Shown: positions 43,327-51,944 of the stretch, piece by piece | Layout of the letters: each line of letters begins with the position of its first letter | Numbering within the stretch: the first letter of the stretch is position 1 | Origin: Muribaculaceae bacterium | Lineage (GTDB): Bacteria; Bacteroidota; Bacteroidia; Bacteroidales; Muribaculaceae | NCBI GenBank assembly: GCA_009775365.1 | Contig: VSPM01000014.1 | Location: forward strand, 1 to 51,944 | Direction of reading: 5' to 3' | DNA length: 51,944 nt | Translations under genes and position numbers: made by a program | Notes under the pieces: generated by a model | Told to the model about the DNA's origin: nothing | Seen by the model: only the letters and a program-made list of their open reading frames with translations | Databases searched by the model: none

Positions 43327-44091
43327 TCAGGCGTTTTCGGACTTTGTCAGGAAAGCATCGAGAGCGGCTGTCATCGACGGAGTGGCCGGTGTCGGAGCCT
43401 CGATGTCAAGGCGCAGCCCGGCGTCTTTCACAGCCTGGGTGGTGGCAGGGCCGAAAGCCCCGATACACATGGGCTGCTTCCCGTCTTTTCCGAAATCGGG
43501 GAAATTCTTCAACAGTGAGTCGATTCCCGCAGGGCTGAAGAAAATTATCAAGTCATAGTCAAACGGCTCGTCGGGAGTGAAGTCGTTGCTCACGGTGCGA
43601 TACATCACGGCCGGAGTGAAATCAATTTTCAGATTTGAAAGTGCTTCTGTGCCGTCTGTCTGAATGTCCGACATCGGGAAGAGGAACTTCTCTTTGTGAT
43701 TTTTCTGGACCGAGGCAAGGAACTGCGAGTCGTTGAGCTTGCCGGTGGTGCCGTATGAAATTTTACGTTTGCGATACACTATATATTTCTGGAGATATAG
43801 CGCAATCTGCTCTGTGGTGCAGAAATAACGCATCGTATCGGGCACACTCACTCGACATTCCTCACAGAGGCGGAAGAAATTGTCGACAGCTGTGCGCGAG
43901 GTGAAAATCACGGCGGTGAAATCGGCGAGGTTTATCTTTTGCTGGCGGAACTCCTTGGCTGTGAGCCCCTCCACCTTAATCATCGGACGAAACACAATCT
44001 CCACATTATGCTTCGTGGCTATGTCATAATAAGGCGATTTCTCTGATGCCGGTTTTGGCTGGGATACTAAAATCTTCTTTATTTTCATCAT
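43327..44091 (-). CDS. hemD: Uroporphyrinogen-III synthase
   Basis: HemD cyclises hydroxymethylbilane to uroporphyrinogen III with inversion of ring D, in haem and cobalamin precursor synthesis. The 254-residue protein has the two-lobed HemD layout: VSQPKPASEKSPY at the N-terminus, the FTAVIFTSRTAVDNFF element, and YDLIIFFSPAGIDSLL with CIGAFGPATTQAVKDAGL near the C-terminus. Sequence conservation in this family is low, so the call rests on these patches and on the Bacteroidota neighbourhood DUF4271-hemD. Cytoplasmic. Confidence 0.88.
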   Translation of the reverse strand: MMKIKKILVSQPKPASEKSPYYDIATKHNVEIVFRPMIKVEGLTAKEFRQQKINLADFTAVIFTSRTAVDNFFRLCEECRVSVPDTMRYFCTTEQIALYLQKYIVYRKRKISYGTTGKLNDSQFLASVQKNHKEKFLFPMSDIQTDGTEALSNLKIDFTPAVMYRTVSNDFTPDEPFDYDLIIFFSPAGIDSLLKNFPDFGKDGKQPMCIGAFGPATTQAVKDAGLRLDIEAPTPATPSMTAALDAFLTKSENA

Positions 44092-44133
44092 CTTATTGTT
44101 TTAGCGCCTCTGACGCTGCCTTCATGCCCTTTG

Positions 44134-45117
44134 TCATTTCAAAAGGCCGCAAAGCATAGTGGCTGCTAAGTAGGTAAGAATCAACGGAACTATTTCCAGA
44201 CTGCAAAGGTAGTACAAAAAAAGCACCCATGACGAAATTTGGGTGAAAAAAATCCTAAATCCTTTCCAAATAAATACGATTTTGGCCAAAACAAAGGTGC
44301 CGAGGGCCACCCACAGCAATGGCTCCACCCATTGAGGATAGCATATAAACAGCAACGCAAGCGGGAAATATATGAAGCTCAGAAGCCCCTGGCTGGCGGA
44401 ATACCCTTTCAGCCACATCTTCGCATAGACGCTTCCCGAAAAGACAGTGCCCACAAGATAATAGGCCAGAGCCATGAACCCCGTGTAGGCCACGCCCACA
44501 CCCATGCATATGGCCGTGGAGACGGCTGCCCTGCTCTGCAACGCCGGAATCCCGAAACTGTCCGAAGGGTCAATATGAATCGTATAGCAGAGTATGGAAT
44601 ACAATATTATCCCCGCCGAACAGCTCCACATGAGATTCAGAAGCACAAGAAAACTCGTTTCGCGCACAGTCTCGTCAAAAAGATTGTTGCGCACCCTGAC
44701 CTCCACAAGGTTGCGCAAAAGCATGGTCACATATTTCCTGTTGTTGCGAAACCTAAGCCCGATTATGCAGAAGAGAATAAACATCCCTCCGAGGACATAT
44801 GACATTCCCCATGACGAAGAGGCATTGGGCTCCACTTCCGGAATGCGGGGAGGGGTGAGTGTTATTCCATAGGCATGGTGCTCCGCTATGCTGTCAGATG
44901 CCACTGAATCGGAAGCCACATACACGCTGTCGCCGGGTGTCGATATGCGTATCGGAGAATGAACAGCCACCGGCGGCGCCACATGGCGCGACGGCTCCTC
45001 CGCAGATTTGACCGGCGCCGCCATGCGCAGCCCGGAAGGATCAGCGGCAGGCACCATGGAGGGAGCCGCCACAGGCGCTGAAGCAACCGATGTTGAATCT
45101 GACTGAATCATAGCCAT
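44134..45117 (-). CDS. DUF4271-domain membrane protein
   Basis: The 327-residue protein has an alanine-, proline- and serine-rich N-terminal region (about 1-105, mostly extramembrane) followed by about six membrane helices (from residue 105) matching DUF4271: MSYVLGGMFILFCIIGLRF, LLNLMWSCSAGIILYSILC, and the C-terminal FFTQISSWVLFLYYLCSLEIVPL. DUF4271 proteins sit next to hemD across Bacteroidota; their function is unknown. The start overlaps the epimerase stop by 10 bases, indicating coupling. The long N-terminal extension is not typical of the core domain. Confidence 0.85.
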   Translation of the reverse strand: MAMIQSDSTSVASAPVAAPSMVPAADPSGLRMAAPVKSAEEPSRHVAPPVAVHSPIRISTPGDSVYVASDSVASDSIAEHHAYGITLTPPRIPEVEPNASSSWGMSYVLGGMFILFCIIGLRFRNNRKYVTMLLRNLVEVRVRNNLFDETVRETSFLVLLNLMWSCSAGIILYSILCYTIHIDPSDSFGIPALQSRAAVSTAICMGVGVAYTGFMALAYYLVGTVFSGSVYAKMWLKGYSASQGLLSFIYFPLALLFICYPQWVEPLLWVALGTFVLAKIVFIWKGFRIFFTQISSWVLFLYYLCSLEIVPLILTYLAATMLCGLLK

Positions 45118-46118
45118 CCCTCCTGCTTATACCATGTCACGGAGCGTTCCACACCTTCCCGAAGGTCTACCTTCGGATCGAAGCCGAACATCTTTCGCGC
45201 TTTCGACACGTCTACCGCCCAGTTGCGCTGCTTCATGATGTTGAACTTATCGCGGTTTAATGTGGATGGCTTCATGCGGGCCACACCCCATTTCTCTGCC
45301 ACAAACGACACAACCCTGACTCCCCACAAGGGCATCGACACGGCAAGCACATGCTTTCGCCCTACTGCCTCTGAGGCTATCTCGCGAAATTCTTTCTGGG
45401 TGTATGTGCGTGGCTCCGCAATGTTGTAGACCTCTCCTGTGGGAGCTTTCTCAAGGGCATCGTAAACGGCCCGCGCAAGGTCTTCCACATAGATAAAACT
45501 CAACAGCTGCTTCTTATATCCCACAGAGAAGTCCACACCTTTCTTTATGGCCTCGAACATCAGGAAATAGTCTTTATCGCGAGGGCCATATATGCCGGTG
45601 GCGCGAAAAACAATATATGGTATGCCGCTCATGGCAAGCTGCATCTCGGCTTTAAGTTTTGAAGCCCCGTAACGTGTGTTGGGATGCGGAATCATCTTCT
45701 CTGTGAATGGAGTGTAATCCTTCTCGTCGCCGGGCCCGACAGCCGACAGAGAACTCATATACAGAAGTTTGCCGGGAACTTTCCCGGAGGCCGTCAAAGC
45801 ATCGGTAAAGTTTCGCAGATACTCATAGTTTATTTTTGAGAAATCTGAAAAGCTCAGGCATTTTGTGGCGCCGAGATTATACACAATCCAGTCCCATTTC
45901 TCCCCTTCAGGCAAGGATTCAGAAAGAGCGCGAGCCAACGTCTCCGGCTCGTCGAAGTCGAGTTCCAGAAATTTTATTCGGGAGTCGGCAAGATACTTAC
46001 GCGATGTGGAGGCTCTGACACCGGCCCACATTTCATAGCCCCTTTTAAGACCCTCTTCAACAAGGAATCCGCCGGCGAATCCGCCGGCTCCAACCACAAG
46101 CACTCTTTTCTTATCCAT
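45108..46118 (-). CDS. NAD-dependent epimerase/dehydratase (extended SDR)
   Basis: The 336-residue protein has the N-terminal Rossmann motif VVGAGGFAGG at about 8-17, a YGASK active-site motif (Y and K four residues apart, about 151-155), and the substrate-binding RATGIYGPRDKDYF region. Extended SDRs of this kind act on nucleotide sugars or steroid-like substrates; which is unknown. Its own promoter is clear: minus TAATTTTG at 46177-46170 with CAAA (TTTG on minus) at 46197-46200, 19 bases apart. It starts the minus-strand run DUF4271-hemD-REC/ATP-grasp-coiled coil. Confidence 0.88.
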   Translation of the reverse strand: MDKKRVLVVGAGGFAGGFLVEEGLKRGYEMWAGVRASTSRKYLADSRIKFLELDFDEPETLARALSESLPEGEKWDWIVYNLGATKCLSFSDFSKINYEYLRNFTDALTASGKVPGKLLYMSSLSAVGPGDEKDYTPFTEKMIPHPNTRYGASKLKAEMQLAMSGIPYIVFRATGIYGPRDKDYFLMFEAIKKGVDFSVGYKKQLLSFIYVEDLARAVYDALEKAPTGEVYNIAEPRTYTQKEFREIASEAVGRKHVLAVSMPLWGVRVVSFVAEKWGVARMKPSTLNRDKFNIMKQRNWAVDVSKARKMFGFDPKVDLREGVERSVTWYKQEGWL

Positions 46119-46169
46119 ATTCTAAAAGTAGTCGGAAATATAAATTAAGCCACATTCTCCGATTTGTTA

Positions 46170-46200
46170 CAAAATTACACCTTTTATCTCAAATCGCAAA
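46170..46200 (-). promoter_or_regulatory. Promoter of the epimerase operon
   Basis: TTTG at 46200-46197 and TAATTTTG at 46177-46170 on the minus strand, 19 bases apart; the leader is about 50 bases. Confidence 0.7.
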
Positions 46201-46317
46201 AATCTTTTCTTTCCAATGACAATTCTTTCTATAATTCTCCCATATTTCCATCAGGCTCTTGAAAATAGAGTTCTCGATTATCGAATATATCCTGAAAGTA
46301 TTATAATCTATTACAAG

Positions 46318-46718
46318 TCATGCTTCCAACCATCTTTTGAAATCTTTCGACCTTCTTCTACTAACAAATATATCCTCATCGGGATAATTTTTTAAGATAA
46401 TTTTAAGCCGACGATCCCAGAAATTAACTATTTTTTTATAGAATTTATATTTACAATGCATTGCCTGTTAACTCGAAAAAACATATTGTTATCCAACAAT
46501 TTCTCACAGTCATCTATCGAAAGTTCCAAAATATAGTTATTCTGTGAAAAATCATAAAGAGAAAGTGCGCTATCCCTATAGTAAAAATGAGACACGTCTT
46601 TAGTCGCCACTACATAAAAGTCACCTTTATGATTTATGTCGATGGTTTTCTGCATCGACTCAATCTGGGCGGATAATCCGCGCAGCACTTCTGTTATGTC
46701 ATTAACCGGCTGTTTCAC
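46318..46718 (-). CDS. LytTR DNA-binding regulator, frame interrupted at A-AAA-AAA (programmed -1 frameshift or broken gene)
   Basis: The zero frame encodes an N-terminal helix and most of a LytTR domain (GDFYVVATKDVSHFYYRDS to FFRVNRQCIVNINSIKK) and stops at TAG 46430-46428. In the -1 frame the domain continues without a gap (IVNFWDRRLKIILKNYP, then DEDIFVSRRRSKDFKRWLEA) to TGA 46320-46318, a normal LytTR ending. The join is an in-frame A-AAA-AAA heptamer (46437-46431) directly before the stop, an ideal -1 slippery site. No receiver domain is present. The ATG at 46766 lies upstream of the promoter, so the likely start is GTG 46718, nearly at the transcription start; ATG 46655 is the alternative. 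Confidence 0.7.
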
Positions 46719-46723
46719 AGATA

Positions 46724-46755
46724 CAAAGATAGCGGTTTTATCTGACAAAAGCAAA
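46724..46755 (-). promoter_or_regulatory. Promoter of the LytTR gene
   Basis: Minus-strand TTTG at 46755-46752 and TATCTTTG at 46731-46724 are exactly 20 bases apart. Transcription would start near 46718, coinciding with the in-frame GTG. Confidence 0.7.
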
Positions 46756-46941
46756 TAAAACCACATCTAATTTCTTTAAAATAAACAAATTAAACGCCCT
46801 TATAGGTGTGACATCAATTCGACATTATTGCCGTAGTGTGTCCGCTGAATAGTTACAATTATGCCTTTCAATGGTTAATTTTAACTAATAAACGTGTAAT
46901 TTATAAAATAGGGAAAATCTTTTAACTATATTTGTTGCGGC

Positions 46942-47565
46942 CTATGAGTCGAGCAACATAAACTCGTAGCCTTGGTCTCGAAGCCATGAAAGAGATTCGG
47001 GAAGAGCAGTGCGCAGGCGCTCTATGCTCTTCAAAGAATCATGAAAAACAATAATCGAGCCGTCGCGGGCATACTTTTTCACGTTCCCCACCACGTCTTC
47101 CTCAGTCATATGCCGGCTGTAGTCACGGGTCACAAGGTCATACATAATCACCCTGTAATGCTTTTTCAAGGCCATAAGCTGACGCGGGCGCAGCCAGCCG
47201 TGGGGAGGCCGAAACAGCGCCGACCCTGTGAGGCTCGCACCCTCTGCGGCATCGCGCATATACCTCATAGTCGTGGCGCTCGCGCCTTGAATGTGATGCA
47301 ACGTGTGGTTGCCAACCGAGTGGCCGCGCCTTCTCACTTCATCCAGAAGCTCCGGATGACGCTCCACATTCTGCCCTACCATAAAAAAGGTGGCCTTAAC
47401 CCCGAAGCGGTCGAGAGTGTCGAGCACCCACGGCGTAGCCTCAGGAATAGGGCCATCATCAAAAGTAATATACACCCTGGGGCGCTCCCCTTTGGGGGCC
47501 GGGAGCCGAAACACGGCTCCCGGGAAAAGCCACCTGAACCATTTAGGCGGTCGTTCTATAAACAT
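46942..47565 (-). CDS. Polysaccharide deacetylase (NodB/CE4 family)
   Basis: The 207-residue protein has the NodB domain: TFDDGP at 34-39 with the catalytic and metal-binding aspartates, the metal-binding histidines in GNHTLHH (H87 and H91), and FRPPHGW further on. CE4 enzymes remove N-acetyl groups from peptidoglycan, chitin-like or capsular glycans. The N-terminus MFIERPPKWFRWLFPGAVFRL may act as an uncleaved anchor. It is 8 bases downstream of the GT117 gene and probably co-transcribed, suggesting a joint role in surface glycan processing. Confidence 0.9.
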   Translation of the reverse strand: MFIERPPKWFRWLFPGAVFRLPAPKGERPRVYITFDDGPIPEATPWVLDTLDRFGVKATFFMVGQNVERHPELLDEVRRRGHSVGNHTLHHIQGASATTMRYMRDAAEGASLTGSALFRPPHGWLRPRQLMALKKHYRVIMYDLVTRDYSRHMTEEDVVGNVKKYARDGSIIVFHDSLKSIERLRTALPESLSWLRDQGYEFMLLDS

Positions 47566-47573
47566 ATCTACTT

Positions 47574-50500
47574 TTACATTCCCATTTCCGGATGGTTGCG
47601 CGCAAATTCCTCGCTCAGACGGCGCGTGCGCCCCATGTCCAGACGGTTGTAGTTGTCATATTTTTTCAGCAATTCATCTTTGCCTCCCACGCTGTGATAA
47701 TACTCTATGGCCTTGAAGAGCATAGAGTCGATCGAGCGCTCATCTTCTGTGCGTGAAGCATATTCCTCAGCCGGAAGGGCGGCGAGCTCGTTGGCTATCT
47801 CGCAGTATTTCGCAATCTCCTCAGCGTAGCTTTCAAGCATCTCGTCTGTGGCGCCGGGAGTCGCCGACGTATAGTCGGAGCCGCCATTGCCATAAAGACG
47901 CTCGTAGTTCCCTTTAAGCTCTGCCACGCTAAGGCCGTAAGGCTTGACAAGAGCGTCAACCTTTTTCTCGTCGCCTCCAAACTGCTTATAGAGCTCGATG
48001 AAGCGATAATACTGATAAGGCACAAGACGCGACTCCATGGTGAGCGACGGATTGCCGAAACTCATGGCCATCTCGCGGTTGTAGGCAAGATAGGGAGCGT
48101 AACGCTCCATGAGATTCCAAAGGATGCCAAGACCCTTTTCTGTGAGTTTCTTGTCGTTCAGACGCTTCTCATCGCCAAGCTCGCAATACACCTGCCCGAG
48201 CGTCGAGGCAATGCTGAGTCCATAAGGAGCCGTCGACTCGTTAAGATTCTTGTCGAGAAGGTCGACCACCTCAAGGGCTTTCTTATATTCGGCCTTGGCC
48301 ACAGTGTCATTCGCAGCGATGTCACCTTCGTATACAAGCTCGGAGGCAACATCAAGCATAGAAGAGCGCGTGGTGAGCAGCATCCGCCTTGCCGTCTCAT
48401 CGAAATACGGGGCCTTTCCTTCTTTCACATCGGCCCCGCCCCAGCGGTATTTCTTTGTCACCACATCATATGCACGGTCGGCACGGGCGGGAAGCCCTTC
48501 CTGAATGGTGGGCACAAGCTGATGGGCCATGCCGGTGGAGCGCATATATGGGGTGAGACCCACGTGATAATCGTCGCCCACAGTAGTCACCCAATATATA
48601 GGCCGCTTCCATCCATTTGCCGCATTCGTGGCAACAATGTCGAGCATTAGAATCTCGCCAAGGCTGAGATAACCCTTGTTTCTGTAAGTGGCGGTGTTGC
48701 GTAGATTCACAAGGATATTGTCTACAATGTCGGCAGTGTCTTTGGGAGCCACGAGCCCGCGCTCTATCACAGCCTTCTTGTCGACAGGTATGCTCACCAC
48801 AGAGCTTGGCATGGTGGGGTAGCCGTTAACATTGCGCCCGCCACCCTCGTACACAATCTTCAGGCTGCTCAGGAGATCGGCCGGAGCAGTCTCGCGCCCG
48901 AGAATAGTCACATCAGTCTTTCCGTAGGCATAATCCTTGGGAGTGGCCGTGAAGTCCACAGGGGCTGAGTCATAAGCCTGGCGCAGCATCTGGTTGGCAT
49001 ACCAGTCAGAGTTAAGATAGCTGAGATTGATGATGCGCACATCCGGGCGCACGCCTTCCACTTCCTGCGCATACCACAGGGGGAATGTATCGTTATCGCC
49101 ATTGCAGAACACTATTGCATTCGGCTCAAGGCTCTCAAGATAGTTGATTGCGTAATCACGCGCGGCAAAACGGCGGGAGCGGTCGTGGTCGTCCCATGTC
49201 TGGCTCACCATCTGCACAGGTATCACCATGCCTATCACAAACGCCACTATTGCAGCCATTCGCGAAGACTTGGCCAGCCTTGCCGGCTCGTCTACGATAA
49301 CCGCCGGCTGCAACTCCTCTTCCGCAGCATTAACCTTGCGCTTCCCTCTCTCGGGATCCATCAGATAAAGCAGGCATCTCCAAAGCGCGGCGACACCCAT
49401 GCCTATCCATATGGCATAGGCATAGAACGAGCCTGCGAATGCGTAGTCGCGCTCTCGCGGCTGGTTCGGCGGCTGGTTAAGATAAAGCACAATGGCTATG
49501 CCGGTCATGAAGAAGAGGAAGAATACAACCCAGAACTGCTCTATGCCGCGTTTCCCTGCAAACGACTGCCAGATAAGGCCTATTATGCCAAGAATAAGCG
49601 GGAGCATGAAATAGACGTTATGTCCCTTGTTCCCCTTGCCCAGATCATACGGAAGCAGGTTCTGGTCGCCGAGACGTGAGTTGTCGATGAAAGGTATGCC
49701 CGAAATCCAGTTTCCGGCATCGAGCTCACCTTGCTGGTTATTGATGTCGTTCTGACGACCCGCAAAGTTCCACATGAAATAGCGCAGATACATGTGGGTG
49801 AGCTGATAGTTGAAGAAGTAAGCGAGATTTTGCGAGAACGACGGCTTGAACACATATTTTTCAGGATATGCGAATGTACCGGTTATCTCGTTGTAGCGAG
49901 GCTCTTTCTGAAGGTCATATTCAGGAAGTTTCTCACCGGTGGCGGGGTCTATGGCATGAATCCCTACGAGCTGGTCAGGCGTGGTGTCGAGGCGCACCCA
50001 CTGATTGTAATAGTCGCGATGCATGCGGCTGTAGATTCGCGGGAACAGCATGTCGAGCTCGGGGTTCATCTTTGCCTCGGGCTTATAGTCGCGCTTCACA
50101 TAATAGTCGCCGCCGCGCTGTGCGAGTGAATTATTGCTTGCCATCTCTCCTTGCGAAAGGAAGCCGTATTCCGACACCGGGTCAGCACCGGCCACACCTT
50201 TGGCATAAAGAGCCTTTCCGGGGTTGATCACCGGATTATAATATGGTGTGGATAGAATCACCGGGGTGCCGTCTTCTCTGTAGGTCACCGTGTCGCGAGC
50301 CACACCGGCAATCTCTTTCATAGGGGAGGAATAGAGTGTTTCGCCGTAGAGAAGGGGGTTCTCTCCATATTGTTCTCGGTTCAGATAAGACGCCAGGTCA
50401 AACACATTGTCAGGGGCATTCTGGTTCATGGGCGTGGCCGCGCTCGAACGAATAAGAATCAGAGCGTAGCTCGAATATCCCACGAATATCACAGCCATGC

Positions 50501-51539
50501 TCCACATGGCCACATTCATAACCCTCACAGGGAGCTTACGGCCATATTTAGTGAACATAAGCACTGCTATGACAGCAAGGACTATAAAGCCAATGAGGAA
50601 GCCGCTGCCGAAGAAGAACATGCCCGACACGGCGAGCGCCGCAAGAAACGAAAGGCGTATCATAAGCCCGTTCTTCTGGCGGTTGAGCTCCCAAAGTGCC
50701 CAGCAGAACACAAGGCTTGTCACAACTGCATAGAATAGTGCACCGCTGTTGAAGCTCATGTGGAAAGTGTTCACAAACAACAGCTCGAACTGCTGCGCCA
50801 CTTTAATAAATCCGGGCACAAGGCCGTAAAGCACAAGCACAACAATAACAAACGACACAAGCAAAGTCAAAAGCGATTTGACCAGGTTCATATCTTTCCA
50901 TTTGCGATAAGCAAATACGAGCACTATAGCAGGAATACACAGGAGGTTGAGCAAGTGAACTGCAATGCTCACGCCTATTACATAGGCGATTAAGATCAGA
51001 TAACGGTCGGAATGGGGCTCGTCTGCCCTGTTTTCCCATTTCAGGATCAGCCAGAACACAAGGGCCGTGCAGAACGAGGAGAAGGCATACACCTCACCTT
51101 CCACAGCCGAAAACCAGAATGTGTCGCTCCAGCAATAGGCAAGAGAACCGACAAGGCCGCTTCCCATGATTGCAATATATTGCTGTATCGAGGGTTCCTT
51201 CCTTTGGCCATCTTTCACTACGATGCGCCGGACAAGATGGGTGATGGTCCAGAAAAGCAAAAGTATCGTAAGCGCGCTCAAAAGCCCGCTCATGGCGTTG
51301 ACCATCACAGAGATGCTGCCCGCGTCAGGCGCGAAATTTGCAAAAAAGCGCGCGGTGAGCATAAACATCGGGTTACCAGGCGGATGGCCCACTTCAAGTT
51401 TATCTGCCTGGATGATAAATTCACCGCAGTCCCAGTAGGAAGCGGTAGGCTCAAGTGTGAGCCAATAGGTGAGAAGCGCAATGGCAAACACAAGCCATCC
51501 TCCCACATTGTTAATCAACTGATATTTTTTGGTAAACAT
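47574..51539 (-). CDS. DUF2723 protein (glycosyltransferase family 117, GT-C fold)
   Basis: The 1321-residue protein has about a dozen membrane helices in its first 840 residues with the acidic DUF2723 motif YWDCGEFI near residue 36 and EVGHPPGNPMF, features of Bacteroidota GT117 GT-C enzymes that resemble protein O-mannosyltransferases. The C-terminal 480 residues are soluble with TPR-like helices. It probably transfers a lipid-linked sugar onto protein or glycan outside the membrane. Promoter: minus TATCTTTG 51601-51594 and TTTG 51624-51621, 19 bases apart. A polysaccharide deacetylase follows 8 bases downstream. Confidence 0.93.
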   Translation of the reverse strand: MFTKKYQLINNVGGWLVFAIALLTYWLTLEPTASYWDCGEFIIQADKLEVGHPPGNPMFMLTARFFANFAPDAGSISVMVNAMSGLLSALTILLLFWTITHLVRRIVVKDGQRKEPSIQQYIAIMGSGLVGSLAYCWSDTFWFSAVEGEVYAFSSFCTALVFWLILKWENRADEPHSDRYLILIAYVIGVSIAVHLLNLLCIPAIVLVFAYRKWKDMNLVKSLLTLLVSFVIVVLVLYGLVPGFIKVAQQFELLFVNTFHMSFNSGALFYAVVTSLVFCWALWELNRQKNGLMIRLSFLAALAVSGMFFFGSGFLIGFIVLAVIAVLMFTKYGRKLPVRVMNVAMWSMAVIFVGYSSYALILIRSSAATPMNQNAPDNVFDLASYLNREQYGENPLLYGETLYSSPMKEIAGVARDTVTYREDGTPVILSTPYYNPVINPGKALYAKGVAGADPVSEYGFLSQGEMASNNSLAQRGGDYYVKRDYKPEAKMNPELDMLFPRIYSRMHRDYYNQWVRLDTTPDQLVGIHAIDPATGEKLPEYDLQKEPRYNEITGTFAYPEKYVFKPSFSQNLAYFFNYQLTHMYLRYFMWNFAGRQNDINNQQGELDAGNWISGIPFIDNSRLGDQNLLPYDLGKGNKGHNVYFMLPLILGIIGLIWQSFAGKRGIEQFWVVFFLFFMTGIAIVLYLNQPPNQPRERDYAFAGSFYAYAIWIGMGVAALWRCLLYLMDPERGKRKVNAAEEELQPAVIVDEPARLAKSSRMAAIVAFVIGMVIPVQMVSQTWDDHDRSRRFAARDYAINYLESLEPNAIVFCNGDNDTFPLWYAQEVEGVRPDVRIINLSYLNSDWYANQMLRQAYDSAPVDFTATPKDYAYGKTDVTILGRETAPADLLSSLKIVYEGGGRNVNGYPTMPSSVVSIPVDKKAVIERGLVAPKDTADIVDNILVNLRNTATYRNKGYLSLGEILMLDIVATNAANGWKRPIYWVTTVGDDYHVGLTPYMRSTGMAHQLVPTIQEGLPARADRAYDVVTKKYRWGGADVKEGKAPYFDETARRMLLTTRSSMLDVASELVYEGDIAANDTVAKAEYKKALEVVDLLDKNLNESTAPYGLSIASTLGQVYCELGDEKRLNDKKLTEKGLGILWNLMERYAPYLAYNREMAMSFGNPSLTMESRLVPYQYYRFIELYKQFGGDEKKVDALVKPYGLSVAELKGNYERLYGNGGSDYTSATPGATDEMLESYAEEIAKYCEIANELAALPAEEYASRTEDERSIDSMLFKAIEYYHSVGGKDELLKKYDNYNRLDMGRTRRLSEEFARNHPEMGM

Positions 51540-51593
51540 TTGAAATGAATATCATGAATCCCTCAAGGGACAAACGCATAAACTAAGAAACCA

Positions 51594-51624
51594 CAAAGAT
51601 AGTGATTAATCCTCAACTTACAAA
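51594..51624 (-). promoter_or_regulatory. Promoter of the DUF2723 operon
   Basis: Minus-strand TTTG at 51624-51621 and TATCTTTG at 51601-51594, 19 bases apart, with a leader of about 50 bases. Confidence 0.7.
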
Positions 51625-51828
51625 ACAACAAATTCTGAATCTTATTGCATTAAATTGAATCTTACTGCATTAAATAAGGAGGCAGAGGCAAATTACCGAA
51701 TTTTTATCTCGAAATTGCTGCGCTCCCAATCGCCCTGCTCCAATAGTTGGCTCCCTCCCGATTGTCCTAAGCTCCCCTGTGCCGCGCCCCCCGCGATGGC
51801 CGGGGGCCGCGCCCGCGGGCGGGGAGAT
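51625..51828. other. Spacer between the DUF2723 promoter and the 5S terminator
   Basis: No gene is supported. It contains a 20-base tandem near-repeat (GAATCTTATTGCATTAAATT at 51637-51656, again with two changes at 51657-51676), then a GC-rich stretch (51770-51825) with palindromic GCCCGCGGGC. Confidence 0.6.
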
Positions 51829-51866
51829 AAAAAAAAAGCCTCCGGAGGCAATATGTCTCCGGAGGC
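51829..51866 (-). terminator. Terminator of the rRNA operon
   Basis: On the minus strand GCCTCCGGAG pairs with CTCCGGAGGC (plus positions 51857-51866 and 51838-51847), followed by nine T residues (A run at 51829-51837 on plus). It lies directly after 5S rRNA. Confidence 0.9.
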
Positions 51867-51870
51867 CCTA

Positions 51871-51944
51871 AGGCGGCGATTACCTACTCTCCCGCTTTCG
51901 CAGTACCATCGGCGTGATAAGGCTTAACTTCTCTGTTCGGAATG
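51871..51944 (-). rRNA. rrf: 5S rRNA, 3' part
   Basis: Read on the minus strand this is the 3' two thirds of 5S rRNA, with CATTCCGAACAGAGAAGTTAAGCC and GGTACTGCGAAAGCGGGAGAGTAGG, ending in CGCCGCC just before the terminator. The 5' end and the rest of the rRNA operon lie beyond the window edge. Confidence 0.93.

Noticed and set aside
46719..46766. ATG 46766 as the start of the LytTR gene
   Set aside because: It precedes the promoter -33 element, so it would not be on the transcript.
46928..46935. TATATTTG on the plus strand as a promoter
   Set aside because: No plus-strand gene follows; such octamers arise by chance in AT-rich spacers.
1..51944. CRISPR array, prophage or insertion sequence
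   Set aside because: No regularly spaced repeats, transposase, or phage structural genes; the tyrosine recombinase is an Xer-type housekeeping enzyme by context.

Overview
The window reads as a chromosomal segment of a member of the order Bacteroidales. The evidence is the repeated Bacteroidota promoter signature (TTTG, about 20 bases, TAnnTTTG), five secreted proteins ending in type IX secretion (T9SS) sorting tails, and families largely confined to the phylum (Bacteroidota-type LptE, DUF4271, DUF2723/GT117, YfhO membrane proteins, two-domain HTH antitoxins). Moderate GC with AT-rich spacers and the gene repertoire would fit a gut Muribaculaceae-like lineage. That family-level placement is inference.

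Left part (1-19.9 kb): a short AT-rich patch with a tiny gene pair abuts the 3' end of an AspT-type transporter. It is followed by dtd, tRNA-Pro(GGG), a HicB-like orphan antitoxin, and a tandemly duplicated tRNA-Asp(GTC) transcription unit. A plus-strand run follows: aroQ, an O-methyltransferase, rbfA and a LolE-like permease; an Lrp regulator; yfhO, a degenerate methyltransferase-like protein and xerD; galK and galM; then an overlapping operon of acyltransferase, sigma-54 activator, lptE, a small TPR-like protein and secG, so envelope biogenesis and protein export are linked. A membrane-anchored TPR/HTH regulator points the other way.

Middle (20-39.6 kb): two tandem Omp28-like T9SS cargo proteins; nadK and a CBS/ACT-like protein diverging from pdxJ-exbB-exbD-tonB (outer-membrane energisation); miaB and a CoA transferase from a back-to-back promoter; then three more large T9SS cargo proteins, each followed by its own hairpin.

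Right part (39.7-51.9 kb), all on the minus strand: a GT117/DUF2723 glycosyltransferase with a polysaccharide deacetylase; a LytTR regulator whose frame is interrupted at an A-AAA-AAA slippery heptamer; then epimerase, DUF4271, hemD, a REC-REC-PEP/pyruvate-binding fusion and a coiled-coil protein. The window ends inside a minus-strand 5S rRNA gene with its terminator, so the edge is the end of an rRNA operon.

The items most worth following are the LytTR frameshift signal, the REC-REC-ATP-grasp fusion lacking a phosphohistidine domain, the Omp28 paralogue that has lost its CxxC, two apparently leaderless genes, and the small gene pair at the left edge. No CRISPR array, insertion sequence or prophage was recognised.
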